From: Acidobacteriota bacterium
GTDB lineage: Bacteria; Acidobacteriota; Vicinamibacteria; Vicinamibacterales; 2-12-FULL-66-21
DNA length: 32,008 nucleotides
Direction: 5' to 3'
Assembly: GCA_013813355.1 (NCBI GenBank)
Contig: JACCRT010000019.1
Span: forward strand, 1-32,008
In this document: in pieces, positions 1 to 8,160 of the stretch
Layout: each line of letters begins with the position of its first letter
Numbering within the stretch: the first letter of the stretch is position 1
Translations under genes and position numbers: made by a program
Notes under the pieces: generated by a model
Seen by the model: the letters and a program-made list of their open reading frames with translations, nothing else
What the model was told of the DNA's origin: nothing
Databases searched by the model: none

Positions 1-149
1 GTTTGTGACCGCCACCCCGCTCTCTGCCCTCGCCCGCGCAAAGCGCGGGCGCGACCAGTTCTGCTGGTGAACTCGCCCAAATCGTCTCCGTTCGTCCTCC
101 GTTCCCCTGTTCCTCCTGTAGGCCTTAACTTCGGGACCTCCGTCTCCTC
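1..149. repeat. Spacer with GC hairpin and purine-rich family repeat (copy A)
   Basis: Positions 31-39 and 43-51 form a perfect 9-bp stem (CGCCCGCGC) with an AAA loop. It is followed by GCGACCAG and then, at 88-126, by a copy of a family found again at 7075-7114, 7151-7195, 17292-17336 and, in part, 17465-17490. The minus-strand reading contains CTACAGGAGG and GGACGAACGG. It lies just downstream of the menG stop. The hairpin has no T-run on either side, so an intrinsic terminator is not well supported. No gene is seen here. Confidence 0.6.
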
Positions 150-881
150 CTACCGCCGCGACGCGACATACAGGTAGACGATGCCGAAGGTCAGCGGGAC
201 GGCCTGGACCTGTGAAAAGCCTGCGGCCGCGATCCGGCGAGCGAACTCAGCCGGGGGCGGGAACGCCCCGACCGAGGCGGGCAGGTAGGAGTAGGCGCTC
301 TGGTGTTTCGAGACCAGGCGACCGATGAGCGGCAGCAGGTAGCGGAAATACCACCGATAGAGCGTGCGGACGCCCGGGATGCGCGGCTCGCCGAACTCGA
401 GGATCGCCAGGCGGCCCCCGGATCGCAGGACCCGGGCGATCTCCTCCAGCGCCCTGCCGGGTTCGGCGACGTTGCGGATGCCAAAGCCGATGGTGACCGC
501 GTCAACCGAGCCGTCGGCTGCCGGGATGCAGCTGGCGTCGCCGCGGACGAGCTGGATCGCCCGGGCGTGCTCCCCGGCGCGCACCTTCGCGAGACCGCGG
601 CGGAGCATCTCGCTCGAGAAATCGACCCCCAGCACCCGCGCCCCGCTGATGCGCTTCGTCGCGGCCAGGGCCAGGTCCGCCGTGCCGGTACAAAGATCGA
701 GCACGCGGGCGCCGCTGGACAGGCCGAGCGCATCGATCGCCTGGTTCCGCCACCGCCGATCCAGCCCCGCGCTCAGCACGCGGTTCAGCAGGTCGTACCG
801 CGGGGCAATCGAGTCGAACATGCTCGAGATGCGCTGCGGCGATTTATCCGGAGTGGTCGGCCCACGGTCTGGTGTTGGCAT
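150..881 (-). CDS. menG: Demethylmenaquinone methyltransferase (MenG/UbiE)
   Basis: This 243-residue protein is a class I SAM-dependent methyltransferase of the UbiE/MenG family, which C-methylates demethylmenaquinone in the last step of menaquinone synthesis. The family N-terminal MFDSIAPRYDLLNRVLS lies at residues 21-37. Motif I VLDLCTGTADLA is at about 60-71, the acidic end of strand 2 is in GVDFSS (85-90), and the signature GFGIRNV is at 132-138. The ATG at 879-881 is the only sensible start and the length is normal. It is the last gene of a menaquinone operon that reads mqnA, mqnC, mqnX, ubiA and ubiX upstream, so the substrate is probably demethylmenaquinone rather than a ubiquinone precursor; no ubiquinone genes are in the window. 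The 78-bp gap to ubiX contains a GC hairpin (921-928 with 935-942). Confidence 0.93.
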   Translation of the reverse strand: MPTPDRGPTTPDKSPQRISSMFDSIAPRYDLLNRVLSAGLDRRWRNQAIDALGLSSGARVLDLCTGTADLALAATKRISGARVLGVDFSSEMLRRGLAKVRAGEHARAIQLVRGDASCIPAADGSVDAVTIGFGIRNVAEPGRALEEIARVLRSGGRLAILEFGEPRIPGVRTLYRWYFRYLLPLIGRLVSKHQSAYSYLPASVGAFPPPAEFARRIAAAGFSQVQAVPLTFGIVYLYVASRR

Positions 882-959
882 CTATTACTTGCTCGCGGGG
901 CCCCACCCCCACGCGCGCTCGGGCGGCGGCTCCGCGCCGCCCTCGGGCCGCAGGCGCGT

Positions 960-1571
960 CTATCCCTCCCAGCCTGGATACAGCTGGTGGCGGAACCCGA
1001 GGGCCGCCAGGACCTTGCCGGCCATGAAATCCGCGAGGTCGTCGAGCGTCTTTGGCATCTGGTAGAAGGCCGGCATGGCCGGCAACATCATCGCACCCGC
1101 CTCGGCACAGAGCACCATGTTCTTCAGCTGCGGCAGGCTCATCGGCGTCTCGCGCGGGACGATGACGAGGCGACGGCGCTCCTTGAGCATGACGTCGGCC
1201 GCACGCTCGACCAGGTTGCGCGACAGCCCGTGCGCGATCCCGGCCAGCGTCTTCATCGAGCAGGGTACGATCGCCATGGCCTCGCAGTCCTGGCTGCCGC
1301 TCGCGATCTTCGCGCCGAGATCCTTGTTGCTGTAGAGCGTGTAGCTTCCGTTGCGCACGCCCGCGCCGTACTTGGCCTCCAGATAGCCGAGCAGCTTGTC
1401 GACCGCCGCCTGCTCCCCCAGCTCGTCGCGCAGGAGCCGGCGGCCGTAATCCGAGATCACCAGTTCCAGGTGACACCCCTGCTCCATCAGCGCCGCCATC
1501 GTCCGCGTGGCGTAGAGGGCGCCGCTGGCGCCGGTAATGGCTATGGCAATCGATCGCTTCTCAGTGGACAT
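960..1571 (-). CDS. ubiX: UbiX-type flavin prenyltransferase
   Basis: This protein of about 203 residues belongs to the UbiX/Pad1 flavoprotein family, which prenylates FMN to make the cofactor of UbiD-type decarboxylases. The N-terminal ITGASGALYA FMN-binding loop is clear. The segment VPCSMKTLAGIAHG, the conserved VPRETPMS and the MPAFYQMP stretch near the C-terminus are all typical. I chose the ATG at 1571, which overlaps the ubiA stop by 11 bases; a TTG at 1580 would add three residues. In futalosine-pathway organisms a UbiX/UbiD pair (MqnL-type) decarboxylates prenylated 1,4-dihydroxy-6-naphthoate. The UbiD partner is not in this window. Family assignment is firm; the pathway role comes from context. 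Confidence 0.9.
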   Translation of the reverse strand: MSTEKRSIAIAITGASGALYATRTMAALMEQGCHLELVISDYGRRLLRDELGEQAAVDKLLGYLEAKYGAGVRNGSYTLYSNKDLGAKIASGSQDCEAMAIVPCSMKTLAGIAHGLSRNLVERAADVMLKERRRLVIVPRETPMSLPQLKNMVLCAEAGAMMLPAMPAFYQMPKTLDDLADFMAGKVLAALGFRHQLYPGWEG

Positions 1572-2541
1572 AAATGGCAACCGCCGTCGTCAGCAGGTAC
1601 AACACCCCGACATATCCATTCAGATCGAACGCGCGCTTCACCTGCGAGAGGTCGTGCGCCGAGACGAGCGACTGCTCGTAGACGAGCAATACCGCGACAC
1701 CGGCCACCCCCCCGAGGTAGACGGGGCCCAGGTTCGCGATCGGCCCAAGCGCGGCGAGGCACACCACGGTCAGCAGGTGCATGCCCCGCGAGATGACCAG
1801 CGCACGCGGGACGCCGAATCGCGCCGGGATCGAACGGAGCCCGTGGGCGCGGTCGAACTCGAGATCCTGGCAGGCATAGAGCACGTCGAAGCCGCCGACC
1901 CACGTGCCAATGGCCAGGCCGAGCAGCCAGGGCTCCCAGCCTTCGCGCCCGCCCGCCGCGAGCCACCCGCCCACGGGCGCCACCGCCATCGCCAGGCCGA
2001 GAAACAGCTGCGTGTAGCTCGTGAACCGCTTGGCCAGCGAGTACCAGAAGACGATCGCGAGCGCCACGGGCGACAGCACGAACGTCAGCGGCCCGAGCAT
2101 CCACGCCGCGAAGACGAAGACGATCGACGACACGCCGACGAAGATGCGGGCCTCGACGATCGATAGCGCGCCGCGCGGGATCTCACGCGATGCGGTGCGC
2201 GGATTCAGCGCGTCGTATGGCGCGTCCACGAGCCTGTTGAACCCCATCGCGGCGCTGCGCGCGGCCACCATGGCGAGCACAATCCAGAGCGCGCGCCAAC
2301 CCACGACCGCGGCGGACCACTCCCCGGTCCGGTGCAGCGCGAGCAGAGCGCCGGTCAGTGCGAACGGCAGCGCGAATACCGAATGGGAGAAGCGCACGAA
2401 CGACCCGTAGGTGCGGAGCCGTTCCGCCGGGGTCTTCAGCGTCGTGAGGTCCTCCAGATTTGCCGGGTTGCGCAGGTTCTTCAGCGTCCGCGAGATCTTC
2501 ACGTTTGTCAGGGTCGAGCTTCCTCTGGTTCGCCGACCCAC
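1561..2541 (-). CDS. mqnP: UbiA-family prenyltransferase, probable MqnP
   Basis: This is a polytopic membrane aromatic prenyltransferase. The first Asp-rich motif is visible as NRLVDAPYD and the second as QDLEFDRAHGLRSIP; both bind the Mg-diphosphate of the prenyl donor. Seven to nine hydrophobic stretches follow. In the futalosine route the equivalent enzyme prenylates 1,4-dihydroxy-6-naphthoate, and the mqnA/mqnC/mqnX neighbours support that role. The start is uncertain: GTG 2541 overlaps the mqnX stop by 34 bases, while GTG 2499 lies 8 bases past it; neither has a good Shine-Dalgarno. Conserved sequence begins only around residue 40 (RLRTYGSFVRFSHS), so a shorter protein is possible. The 3' end overlaps ubiX. 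Confidence 0.87.
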   Translation of the reverse strand: MGRRTRGSSTLTNVKISRTLKNLRNPANLEDLTTLKTPAERLRTYGSFVRFSHSVFALPFALTGALLALHRTGEWSAAVVGWRALWIVLAMVAARSAAMGFNRLVDAPYDALNPRTASREIPRGALSIVEARIFVGVSSIVFVFAAWMLGPLTFVLSPVALAIVFWYSLAKRFTSYTQLFLGLAMAVAPVGGWLAAGGREGWEPWLLGLAIGTWVGGFDVLYACQDLEFDRAHGLRSIPARFGVPRALVISRGMHLLTVVCLAALGPIANLGPVYLGGVAGVAVLLVYEQSLVSAHDLSQVKRAFDLNGYVGVLYLLTTAVAIYVH

Positions 2542-3725
2542 TGGATCGACGGGGGTTCAATACCGCGCACGAGATATTCTTCCACATCCTCTACTGCGGA
2601 CGGTACGGAGACGGCGATGAGATCGGCACGCTTGCCCGGTTCGATGGTGCCGAACTCCGCGCCGAATCCGAGCGCGTCGGCTCCATGGCGCGTCGCGCTC
2701 TCGAGCAGCCGCGCGGCCGGGACCGACGGCGCGAGGCGCCGGACTTCGGCCAGCTCGGCGAACAGGTTCAGATCCTCCACGCTCGCGAGGCTGTCGGTGC
2801 CGATGGCGACGCGGACCCCCGATGCGTAGAACCGCTCGATCGGCGGCGTGCCGGCGCCAGTCCAGCGGTTACTGCGCGGGCAGGTGACGACGGTCGCGCG
2901 TGCGGCGCTCAGTCGCTGCAGATCGCCATCGGTGGCGTGAACGCAGTGGACGGCCATCAGCGCGCGTGAGACGAGGCCGAGGCGATCGAGGTACTCGACC
3001 GGGCCGCAGCCCGGCGCGGCCCATCGCTCGTTCCAGGCGCCAAGGCGCCCGAGCAGGTCCCGCCAGGCCCCGGTGCCGTCACGCAGAAACTGGATCTCCT
3101 CGGCCGATTCGGCGAGGTGAACGCTCAGAGGGCCGGTGCCTGCCTGCCTGGCAATGGCGCGAAACAGCTCAGGGGACACGGAGAAAGGGGCGTGTGGCGC
3201 GATGAACGGCCGCAGCCGGTCGAGCGGCCCCAGCCCATCGAGCTGCCGCCGCGCGTCAGCGACCAGACGCTGCGGGTCCGGTGAATTGAACCCAAGCAGC
3301 TCGCGGAAGATCGCGGCGGCGAGCCGGCTGTCGGCGAGCGGCTTGTAGCTCGCGAGCGTATTCGTGACGTCGCCGGCGAGGGCCGTGCCGGCCGTCCGCG
3401 CGCCGCGAATCGCGTCCTCGATCGGCGGGACCGGATCGGGGCCCGCCGTAGCCCGCAGCGACACCAGCGCGGCGGCCCAGGCTGGCATCGCGCTCGCCGG
3501 CGGCACGCGGTCCGCCATCCACGACAGCTCCAAGTGCGTATGGGCGTTGACGAGACCGGGGAGGATGGCCACGCGCCCCAGATCGACGACGTCGATCCCG
3601 GCCGGCGTGGCCTCGCCCGGACCACCCACCGCGAGGATGCGGCCGCGGTCGAGATGCACCCATCCGCGCGTCACCCGAGGCGACACAATCGGAAGGACCC
3701 AATGGGCGCGGTAGGCGACAGTCAA
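2508..3725 (-). CDS. mqnX: Amidohydrolase, probable aminodeoxyfutalosine deaminase (MqnX)
   Basis: This 405-residue metal-dependent amidohydrolase belongs to the TrzA/MqnX group. The strand-1 metal site HTHLELSW is at about residues 62-69. Further on come APHAPFSVSPELF, SVHLAESAEEIQFL with the metal His and catalytic Glu, VHCVHATDGD, and IGTDSLASVEDLNLFAE carrying the last Asp. All residues needed for a mononuclear deaminase appear intact. In the pathway MqnX converts 6-amino-6-deoxyfutalosine to futalosine; I infer this substrate from the flanking mqn genes, since the fold alone would also fit other aminohydrolases. The start at 3725 is a TTG without a clear ribosome site, so a start a few codons away is possible. 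A 327-bp spacer separates it from mqnC. Confidence 0.83.
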   Translation of the reverse strand: MTVAYRAHWVLPIVSPRVTRGWVHLDRGRILAVGGPGEATPAGIDVVDLGRVAILPGLVNAHTHLELSWMADRVPPASAMPAWAAALVSLRATAGPDPVPPIEDAIRGARTAGTALAGDVTNTLASYKPLADSRLAAAIFRELLGFNSPDPQRLVADARRQLDGLGPLDRLRPFIAPHAPFSVSPELFRAIARQAGTGPLSVHLAESAEEIQFLRDGTGAWRDLLGRLGAWNERWAAPGCGPVEYLDRLGLVSRALMAVHCVHATDGDLQRLSAARATVVTCPRSNRWTGAGTPPIERFYASGVRVAIGTDSLASVEDLNLFAELAEVRRLAPSVPAARLLESATRHGADALGFGAEFGTIEPGKRADLIAVSVPSAVEDVEEYLVRGIEPPSIQWVGEPEEARP

Positions 3726-4052
3726 GGGCTAGTCGAACGCCGCTCGGTGACGCCTGACGCCGCTCGCGGGTGGCCGCGAACGGGGCGCGTGACACTCGCG
3801 TGTCGGCCCGAGCACCACGTGGGGGCGGCCGCGGACGGGTCCGGCCTGCGGCGCCTTAGTCCGCATTATTCACGATCGGTACCGAGCCGAGCCGGGCATG
3901 CGGGCCGGAAACCGCTCCGCAAGCCGGAAAAACGCTGCTCCGGCTTACCGTCCTCCGCAGCGTTTTTCGTGAGCCTGACGCCTTGCTCCGCATCGTTTCC
4001 GGCCCGCACGCCCGGCTCGGCTGCCCGTGTCGTGAATAATCCAAGTCAGGCA
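3726..4052. repeat. Spacer with a large nested palindrome (3865-4040)
   Basis: The gap between mqnC and mqnX contains an imperfect inverted repeat. Outer arms ATTATTCACGA (3865-3875) and TCGTGAATAAT (4030-4040) pair exactly. Middle arms 3887-3912 and 3995-4020 match at 25 of 26 positions. Inner arms AAAAACGCTGC (3928-3938) and GCAGCGTTTTT (3957-3967) pair exactly, and AGCCGGA/TCCGGCT (3922-3928, 3939-3945) forms a competing small hairpin. There is no open frame with recognisable content and no obvious target-site duplication. It resembles a MITE or REP-like element. The remaining 3726-3864 stretch shows nothing I recognise. Confidence 0.75.
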
Positions 4053-5285
4053 TCACCCGGTGCGCCCCGCTTTGTCTTCGGCACTCGACCGCCGCGCTGC
4101 TTTCTCGGCGGCACTCCGCGCCGCATAGCGATCGATCTCCGGTGAACGGCTGGTGTCACCGTCCGTCCGCGCCACGGCCAGCTCCAGCATCCGCGGGACG
4201 GCCCGCTCCCGGAAGATCGGGTCGCCGAGCACTTCGTAGTGCATGTTGCGGCGCTTCGGGATGAAGCCGGCGTTCTCGACGTTGCGGACGATCTCGATCT
4301 CGTCCATGCAGTAGCTCGCGCCCGCGGCCCGCACGACGTTTTCCTCGATCATCACGCTGCCCATGTCATTGGCGCCGTAGGCCAGGCTGAGCTGCCCGAC
4401 CTTGCCGCCCTGCGTCACCCACGACGCCTGCAGGTTGTCGAAGTTGTCGAGCACGATCCGCGCAATCGCCAGCGTCCGCAGGTAGTCAACGCCCGTCGCC
4501 TCGTGGCCGCCGAGCTCCGTGTGCTCCGGCTGGTAGCTCCAGGTGATGAACGCCGTGAAGCCCGCCGTCTCGTCCTGCAGATCCCGGAGGCGGAACACGT
4601 GCTCGAGGCGCTCCTCGAGCGTTTCCACGGTGCCGTACATCATGGTCGCGGTCGTCCGGAGCCCCGCGAGATGCGCGTGGCGCATGACGTCGAGCCACTC
4701 GTCGGCCGTGGCCTTGCTGTAGCAGTTGAGGAGCTTGCGGACGCGGTCCACGAGGATCTCGGCGCCCCCGCCGGGGATGCTGTCGAGCCCGACGCCGACC
4801 AGCCGCTCGATCACCTGCGGGACCGGCAGCCGCGACAGCCGGGAGAGGTGGATCACCTCGGGCGGCGAGAGCGCATGCAGCCGGAACGCCGGGTAGCGCT
4901 GTTTGACGGCGCGGAACAGGTCCTCGTACCACTCGAGCGGCAGGTCCGGATTGTGACCGCCCTGAAGCAGCAGCTGCCCGCCCCCGAGTTCGATGGTTTC
5001 GTCGATCTTGCGAAAGATCTCCTCGAACCCGAGCACGTACCCGTCGGGCGCGCCGACGGGCCGGTAAAACGCGCAGAAGTTGCACCGCGCGACGCAGACG
5101 TTCGTGTAGTTGACGTTGCGATCGATGATGTAGGTGACGAGGCGGTCCGGATGCTTGCGCGCGCGGATGGCGTCCGCGAGACCGCCCAGCACCGCGGTCG
5201 GGGCATGAAGGTACAGCTCGAGCGCCTCGTCGCGATCGATGCGCGCACCCTCCATCACACGATCGGCCAGCTTCTGGATCGTCAC
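4053..5285 (-). CDS. mqnC: Cyclic dehypoxanthinyl futalosine synthase (MqnC)
   Basis: This 410-residue radical SAM enzyme cyclises dehypoxanthinyl futalosine. The 4Fe-4S motif CX3CX2C is C64, C68 and C71 (CVARCNFCAFYR). Family features that follow are LLQGGHNPDLPLEWYEDLF, SPPEV, DSIPGGGAEIL, TTATMMYGTVET, the ITWSYQPEHT segment and a final Gly/Asn-rich block with NDMGSVMIEENVV and the FIPKRRN signature. The C-terminal tail, about 40 residues rich in Arg, Ala and Glu, looks disordered and goes beyond the usual end. ATG 5285 overlaps the mqnA stop in ATGA, so the two are probably coupled in translation. Assignment to MqnC rather than MqnE or CofH rests on the cluster, the length and the overall signature. 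Confidence 0.93.
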   Translation of the reverse strand: MTIQKLADRVMEGARIDRDEALELYLHAPTAVLGGLADAIRARKHPDRLVTYIIDRNVNYTNVCVARCNFCAFYRPVGAPDGYVLGFEEIFRKIDETIELGGGQLLLQGGHNPDLPLEWYEDLFRAVKQRYPAFRLHALSPPEVIHLSRLSRLPVPQVIERLVGVGLDSIPGGGAEILVDRVRKLLNCYSKATADEWLDVMRHAHLAGLRTTATMMYGTVETLEERLEHVFRLRDLQDETAGFTAFITWSYQPEHTELGGHEATGVDYLRTLAIARIVLDNFDNLQASWVTQGGKVGQLSLAYGANDMGSVMIEENVVRAAGASYCMDEIEIVRNVENAGFIPKRRNMHYEVLGDPIFRERAVPRMLELAVARTDGDTSRSPEIDRYAARSAAEKAARRSSAEDKAGRTG

Positions 5286-6073
5286 GTTCCGTAGTAGATC
5301 GGCGCCCGGGTCGCTGAGACCACGCCGTGTCGCGCCGCCAGTTCGTAGTACTTCCGCAGCCCGGCTTCCTCACGTTCCCCGAGTTGATACCGCATATTCT
5401 GCCTCAGATACGCCTTACCCCGTGCCGCGCGTTCCGCCCCGCAATAGGCGGCCGCCAGCTCGTCAGACGCCGCCACCCCGTGATCGCGCGCCTCCCGCAG
5501 GGCTTCGACGGCGGTGGCCGGCACCACGCCAGGTCGCCCGGCCCAGAACGCCCAGACGAAGGGCAGGCCGGTGAGCGCCGTCCACTCTACGCCAAGGTCT
5601 GTTTTCCCCAGGCCGCCCGCCTGATAATCCAGGAACAGCGCGGGATCGCCGATGATGAGCGCGGCATCACAGGCTGTGAGCATCGCGGCCGGGTCCGGCG
5701 CCATGGGATGCAGCACGGGCTCCATCCCGAACCGCTCGGCGCACAGGATCTGCAGCAGGCCCACCGAGGTGCGCGAGCTGGTATCGGCCGCAATCGATCG
5801 GACCTGCTCGAGCGGCCGGGTGCTGAACAGCGCCACCGATTCGACCGCCCCATCCGACGCAATGGCCATCCCGGGCACGATTCGGTACGAGGGGCCTCGC
5901 AGGAACTCGATCGACGGAATCATCCCGACGTCGATGGACCCTTCGTGCAGCAGCGCCGCGCATTTCGAGGGCGTGTCGAACCGCAGCGTGAAGAGGTCGG
6001 TCCGCAGCTCGATGCCGTAGACGAGCGGACGAGCATTCAAGTAATCGACGGCGCCCAGGCGAATCGCGCTCAC
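5282..6073 (-). CDS. mqnA: Chorismate dehydratase (MqnA)
   Basis: This 263-residue protein has a periplasmic-binding-protein-like fold but no signal peptide, as expected for cytosolic MqnA, which turns chorismate into 3-enolpyruvoyl-benzoate at the pathway entry. Family features are GAVDYLNARPLVYGI at the N-terminus, DVGMIPSIEFLR, IASDGAVESVALFS, the TSVGLLQILCAERFG loop, DAALIIGDPAL and TGLPFVWAFWAGRPG. It overlaps mqnC by 4 bases downstream and the MqnE-like gene by 4 bases upstream (ATGA at both), so the three genes are translationally linked. Nothing looks truncated or disrupted. Confidence 0.93.
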   Translation of the reverse strand: MSAIRLGAVDYLNARPLVYGIELRTDLFTLRFDTPSKCAALLHEGSIDVGMIPSIEFLRGPSYRIVPGMAIASDGAVESVALFSTRPLEQVRSIAADTSSRTSVGLLQILCAERFGMEPVLHPMAPDPAAMLTACDAALIIGDPALFLDYQAGGLGKTDLGVEWTALTGLPFVWAFWAGRPGVVPATAVEALREARDHGVAASDELAAAYCGAERAARGKAYLRQNMRYQLGEREEAGLRKYYELAARHGVVSATRAPIYYGT

Positions 6074-6969
6074 CCGCCCACCGCCTCCCAGCGGGCGTTG
6101 CGCTCGACAGGCACCAGGGCAGCGGCCTCGATGTTTCCGCGAATCTCCGCCATCGCGCTCCGGCGAGGACCCAGCATGCCCGTTTCAACGGCCGACACGC
6201 CGTCCACATCATCGGCTCCCGCCGTCAAGGCGACCTGCGCGAGCTTCGGTCCGTAGAGCGCCCAGTCCACCTGGATCGACGGGATGTTCGTCGCCAGCAG
6301 CCGCGCCACCGCCACCAGCTTCACATCGTCGTACCCGGTGGTCGGCAGCGACGTCGAACTCGTCCGCGGCAGCGGCGCGAGCGCGCGGAAGCCGCCCAGC
6401 GAGTCCTGGAGCGTGCGAGCCAGGCCCAGCAGGCTCACCCCGCGATCGGCCGGCAGGGCGCGGACGGCGAGGGTGGTCACGAGGAGCCCGGCGCGCCGCG
6501 CCGCCGCAATGGCCGCCCCGGCGTCGTTCACGGCATCCACCGACGTCTCGGCGACCATCTGGAGCCCTGCGCCCCGGAGCGTCGCGCACAACTGCTCCAG
6601 CGCGTCCGTACCGCCACCAGCAAGCGCCTGCAAATCGGCGAGCGCAAAGCCGCTCAGGGGGATCGCGCCCACCAGCGCCGAAGCGGCCCGCACGGCCGCG
6701 ATCGCAGCCTCCGCGGACGGGGGGCAGCCCACGAGCCTCACTTCACCCGCTGCCAGGGCGTCGGGCAGCGACGCCGGCACGCCGTCGCAGTGCACCTCGA
6801 GCACGCGCTGGAACGTCGTCCGTGTCCCGTGCATCCGGCGGCGCACATCGTCGGCCAGGGCGCCGACGGCGATCAGATCGTGGGTATCGAGGATGGCGTG
6901 GGCATCAGAGGCGTCAATCGTGCCGCCCTGCGACAGCCGTTCCGCGATTGCGCCGATCACGCTTGCCAT
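6070..6969 (-). CDS. MqnE-like TIM-barrel protein lacking the radical SAM cysteine motif
   Basis: This 299-residue protein resembles aminofutalosine synthase MqnE over its whole length. The N-terminal region (DLIAVGALADDVRRRMHGTRTT, 31-52) parallels the MqnE segment that precedes the cluster. The C-terminus (TGYDDVKLVAVARLL, 211-225; KLAQVALTAGADDVDG, 242-257; EAAALVPVERNARW, 281-294) matches the MqnE/MqnC family closely. The radical SAM CX3CX2C is absent: the only cysteines are 61, 82 and 128, so it cannot bind the usual 4Fe-4S cluster. Length is about 70 short of typical MqnE. The frame is open and translationally coupled to mqnA, which argues against a decaying pseudogene. It may be a partner or scaffold, or have another activity; I cannot assign a function. 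Confidence 0.8.
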   Translation of the reverse strand: MASVIGAIAERLSQGGTIDASDAHAILDTHDLIAVGALADDVRRRMHGTRTTFQRVLEVHCDGVPASLPDALAAGEVRLVGCPPSAEAAIAAVRAASALVGAIPLSGFALADLQALAGGGTDALEQLCATLRGAGLQMVAETSVDAVNDAGAAIAAARRAGLLVTTLAVRALPADRGVSLLGLARTLQDSLGGFRALAPLPRTSSTSLPTTGYDDVKLVAVARLLATNIPSIQVDWALYGPKLAQVALTAGADDVDGVSAVETGMLGPRRSAMAEIRGNIEAAALVPVERNARWEAVGG

Positions 6970-7209
6970 CCCGCCTCACTCTTCCGCCAGATCGCCTCGG
7001 CGTTGTCCAGGGCGGCGAGAGGCTCGGTCAAGTCTTTATACATGAGTGGATGAAGGAGACAGAGTTAACGGGAAAAGGCTTTACAGGAGAAACGAAGACA
7101 CGGAGGACGAACGGGATCGGCATTCGGCTGGTCGGGACCATGGCACATGTCTTCTCCGTGCGTTCTCTGTTCCTTGGTTCCTCCTGTAGGCCTTTCCAAC
7201 AGTGAACCA
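6970..7209. repeat. Spacer with inverted pair of purine-rich repeats (copies B and C)
   Basis: Copy B at 7075-7114 reads AAGGCTTTACAGGAG and later GGAGGACGAACGG on the plus strand. Copy C at 7151-7195 is its inverted counterpart, reading CCTCCTGTAGGCCTTT. The two arms surround a short palindrome TGGTCGGGACCA near 7130-7141, so the whole block 7075-7195 is an imperfect inverted repeat. It lies between the Gfo/Idh gene stop and the promoter region of the menaquinone operon. A TATAAA on the minus strand at 7040-7035 could be a weak -10 for that operon, without a convincing -35. No gene is seen. Confidence 0.65.
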
Positions 7210-8160
7210 TCACACACTTTCCATCTTCGCCGCGATCCGGGTCGCCAGTTCCAGCGCGCGGCGGCCGGCGGTGCCGTCGACTATTGGCGGACGCTTGTCG
7301 CGCGCGGCGCGGATGAAGTCCTCGATTTCACGGCGCAGGGGCTCGTCTTTCTGGACCGGGACCGGACCGCCCTGGATCTCGGGGCGCGCACCCTCCCGGC
7401 GAACCAGCCGCCAGCCTTCGACTTCCTGCGCCGCGTAGTCGATCGACAGGTAGGCGTCCGGCTGGAAGAAGCGGATCTTGCGGACACGGTCCCGGCTGAT
7501 GCGGCTGGCGGTGATGTTGGCGATGCACCCGGACGCGAACCGCAGGCGCGCGTTGGCGATGTCGAACTTCGGCGTCAGCACGGGGACCCCCACCGCCTCG
7601 ATCCCCGTCACCTCCGAGCCGACGAGCGCCAGGACGATATCGAGGTCGTGGATCATCAGGTCGAATACGACGTCGATGTCGAGGCTGCGGTCTGGGAACA
7701 CTCCCAGGCGGTGAACCTCGATGAAGCGCGGCGAGGTCACCAGCGGCAACACGGCCTGGACCGCGGGGTTGTAGCGTTCCGTCTGACCCACCGCCAGCGT
7801 CGCACCAGAGGCGGCAGCGGCCGCCAGGAGCTCGTCCGCTTCCGCGAGCGTGCGGGCCATCGGCTTCTCGACGAGCACCGCGATGCCGCGCTCGAGAAAC
7901 GGCATCGCCACCTCGCGGTGCAGTTCGGTGGGCACCGCGACACAGACGGCATCGACCTCGCCGAGCAGCTCGCGGAAATCCGTACAGGCCCTCGCGCCGG
8001 TGGCCTGCGCCGCCTCGTCCGCGCGCGCCTTCACGGTGTCGACCACGCCGACCAGGCGTGCCCCGTCCAGCCCGCCGAGGATCCGGGCATGGTGCCGCCC
8101 CAGGTGGCCGATGCCGATGACCGCGGCGCGCAGCGGCGCCTTTGCTTCCACGCTACCCAC
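7210..8160 (-). CDS. Gfo/Idh/MocA-family NAD(P)-dependent oxidoreductase
   Basis: This 316-residue protein has an N-terminal Rossmann domain with GIGHLG at about 16-21, the family EKP motif at 98-100 (VEKPMA), and a C-terminal alpha/beta domain beginning with [10 protein letters not shown], which holds the conserved Asp/His pair. I chose GTG 8160 because GGAG lies 8 bases upstream; it overlaps the lpxI stop by 8 bases. The upstream open frame extends much further but overlaps lpxI in another reading and has no conserved sequence. Coupling to lpxI and proximity to fabZ-lpxA suggest a sugar-nucleotide dehydrogenase in lipid A synthesis. GnnA, which oxidises the UDP-GlcNAc 3-hydroxyl before transamination, is the closest idea; this is inference. 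No GnnB-like aminotransferase is visible. Confidence 0.85.
   Translation of the reverse strand: MGSVEAKAPLRAAVIGIGHLGRHHARILGGLDGARLVGVVDTVKARADEAAQATGARACTDFRELLGEVDAVCVAVPTELHREVAMPFLERGIAVLVEKPMARTLAEADELLAAAAASGATLAVGQTERYNPAVQAVLPLVTSPRFIEVHRLGVFPDRSLDIDVVFDLMIHDLDIVLALVGSEVTGIEAVGVPVLTPKFDIANARLRFASGCIANITASRISRDRVRKIRFFQPDAYLSIDYAAQEVEGWRLVRREGARPEIQGGPVPVQKDEPLRREIEDFIRAARDKRPPIVDGTAGRRALELATRIAAKMESV

Noticed and set aside
921-942. GGGCGGCG/CGCCGCCC hairpin after ubiX as a terminator
   Set aside because: There is no T-run on the minus strand and menG continues in the same direction 40 bases away. It is probably just GC-rich sequence.
303-1796. Long plus-strand frame opposite menG and ubiX
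   Set aside because: It is antisense to two well-conserved genes, is rich in Arg, Ala and Asp as expected for a GC-rich shadow frame, and shows no family motif.
3534-4145. Plus-strand frame across the mqnC-mqnX spacer
   Set aside because: It overlaps the ends of both mqn genes in antisense and reads through the palindrome; nothing recognisable in it.
7028-7213. 61-residue minus-strand frame in the spacer
   Set aside because: The frame lies entirely in the inverted repeat-family copies B and C; its sequence reflects the repeats, not a protein family.
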